Source: Candidatus Cloacimonadota bacterium
GTDB taxonomy: Bacteria; Cloacimonadota; Cloacimonadia; Cloacimonadales; Cloacimonadaceae
Length of the DNA stretch: 53,636 bases
Direction: 5' to 3'
NCBI GenBank assembly: GCA_030154085.1
Contig: JASKKR010000011.1
Span: 1-53,636 of the forward strand
The notes under the pieces were generated by a model. That model was given only the letters and a program-made list of their open reading frames with translations, was not told the DNA's origin and made no database searches. Position numbers and translations under genes: made by a program. This document shows positions 53,230 to 53,636 of the stretch, one piece after another (the first letter of the stretch is position 1; every line of letters begins with the position of its first letter).

Positions 53230-53636
53230 ATGACTAAGCAAAACAAAAATTGCAGAAAGCAGGCAACGCTGGGGCAGATGGTAGAATCAGACAGCCAGAT
53301 TGTATTGATGAGAGAAGATGGAACAGAGCAGCCAATTGAAGAGATTATCGAATCCCAGCCCGGATTATGCGATTATCCTTTTGATGCAGTCACCCTCCCA
53401 CATCGCTTTGGCAACAATCTTCACACCGGAGATTATGTCCAATATGAAGTTAGTAACCATCATTCTGGTGATAGCGAACCTGAGCTTAACAGTTTGGAAG
53501 TTACTGATAGGCAGGATGATGTGGTAACGATCAAGGAAGAGTTTGAAGGCAACATCCTCTTCTATAAGATCAATTTAAGCAGCAACACTCTGTTAGAATA
53601 TTGGGGCTATGATGAGGATGGTATGGAGCATCGGCC
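53230..53636 (+). CDS. hypothetical protein, 5' part only
   Basis: From ATG 53230, with AAGGAG and six bases of spacing, the frame is open to the end of the window (135 codons, 3' end missing). It is acidic, with motifs such as VLMREDGTEQPIEEI and GDYVQYEVSN that do not point to a family. A beta-rich, possibly SH3-like regulatory domain is conceivable; I do not assign a function. A promoter at 53159 supports that it is expressed. Confidence 0.7.
   Translation, partial: MTKQNKNCRKQATLGQMVESDSQIVLMREDGTEQPIEEIIESQPGLCDYPFDAVTLPHRFGNNLHTGDYVQYEVSNHHSGDSEPELNSLEVTDRQDDVVTIKEEFEGNILFYKINLSSNTLLEYWGYDEDGMEHR

Noticed and set aside
53318-53527. 69-aa open frame near the right edge
   Set aside because: It lies in another frame inside the better-supported gene starting at 53230, which has AAGGAG and a promoter.
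1-53636. CRISPR arrays, tRNA and rRNA genes
   Set aside because: No regularly spaced direct repeats, T-loop/anticodon patterns or rRNA signatures were found by reading.

Overview
The window looks like a chromosomal segment of an anaerobic, Gram-negative-type bacterium, most likely Cloacimonadota (Candidatus Cloacimonas-like) or a nearby FCB lineage. The evidence is a mix of outer-membrane functions (kdsB, an Mla/MCE lipid transporter, lipoproteins, a PorV-like barrel, a secreted FlgD-type Ig domain) and strictly anaerobic redox enzymes ([FeFe] hydrogenase, NuoE/NuoF-type subunits, formate-THF ligase, a sulfide-type Thi4). Lineage is inferred from gene content only. No tRNA, rRNA, CRISPR array, insertion sequence or prophage was recognised. 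Gene density is high, TTG starts are frequent, and 1-11 bp overlaps are common.

Layout. 1-2507: the 3' part of dxs overlapping mnmE. 2685-3462: a decayed fragment of a pyruvate phosphate dikinase-like gene. 3536-7163: a thiamine operon (TPP riboswitch, SD-masking hairpin, thi4-thiE-thiC-thiD). 7562-14237: a macromolecular-synthesis cluster (rpsU, terminator, cvpA-mutS2-dnaG-rpoD). 14613-31251: a long minus-strand run with an envelope block of unknown role (SIMPL, vWA, barrel, lipoprotein), a radical SAM protein, a multi-cluster [FeFe] hydrogenase, a 5'-nucleotidase, kdsB, mnmG, ysxC, queD, corA and an iscR-iscS-iscU Fe-S operon. 31881-33551: fhs. 33940-36448: a plus-strand sensor kinase and a DUF3795 protein. 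36438-46011: minus-strand tldD/tldE, a dihydroorotase-like protein with eroded active site, fabI, a TPR lipoprotein, an MCE transporter, a small secreted Ig protein and a ROK kinase. 46345-46920: an isoprenylcysteine-methyltransferase-like membrane protein. 47258-52784: a three-gene flavin/Fe-S complex resembling the Sporomusa-type transhydrogenase. 53230-end: the start of an unknown gene.

How the parts fit. Dxs supplies DXP to isoprenoid, thiamine and pyridoxal routes, and the thi operon follows shortly after; its Thi4 would build the thiazole without ThiG. The Isc-like operon can feed the many Fe-S enzymes (hydrogenase, ThiC, radical SAM, NuoE/F/G-like subunits). The hydrogenase and the NuoE/NuoF/GltD-like complex would balance H2, NADH, NADPH and ferredoxin pools.

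Most notable: a 100-bp intergenic repeat in three equally long copies (7239, 31573, 46970); an Mla ATPase whose Walker A lysine, Q-loop, signature, catalytic Glu and H-loop are all lost; a Thi4 with Gln at the sulfur-donor position; a dihydroorotase homologue lacking most metal ligands; an IscU fused to a DUF59/FSCA-like domain; and a terminator whose stem contains the Shine-Dalgarno of the next gene.
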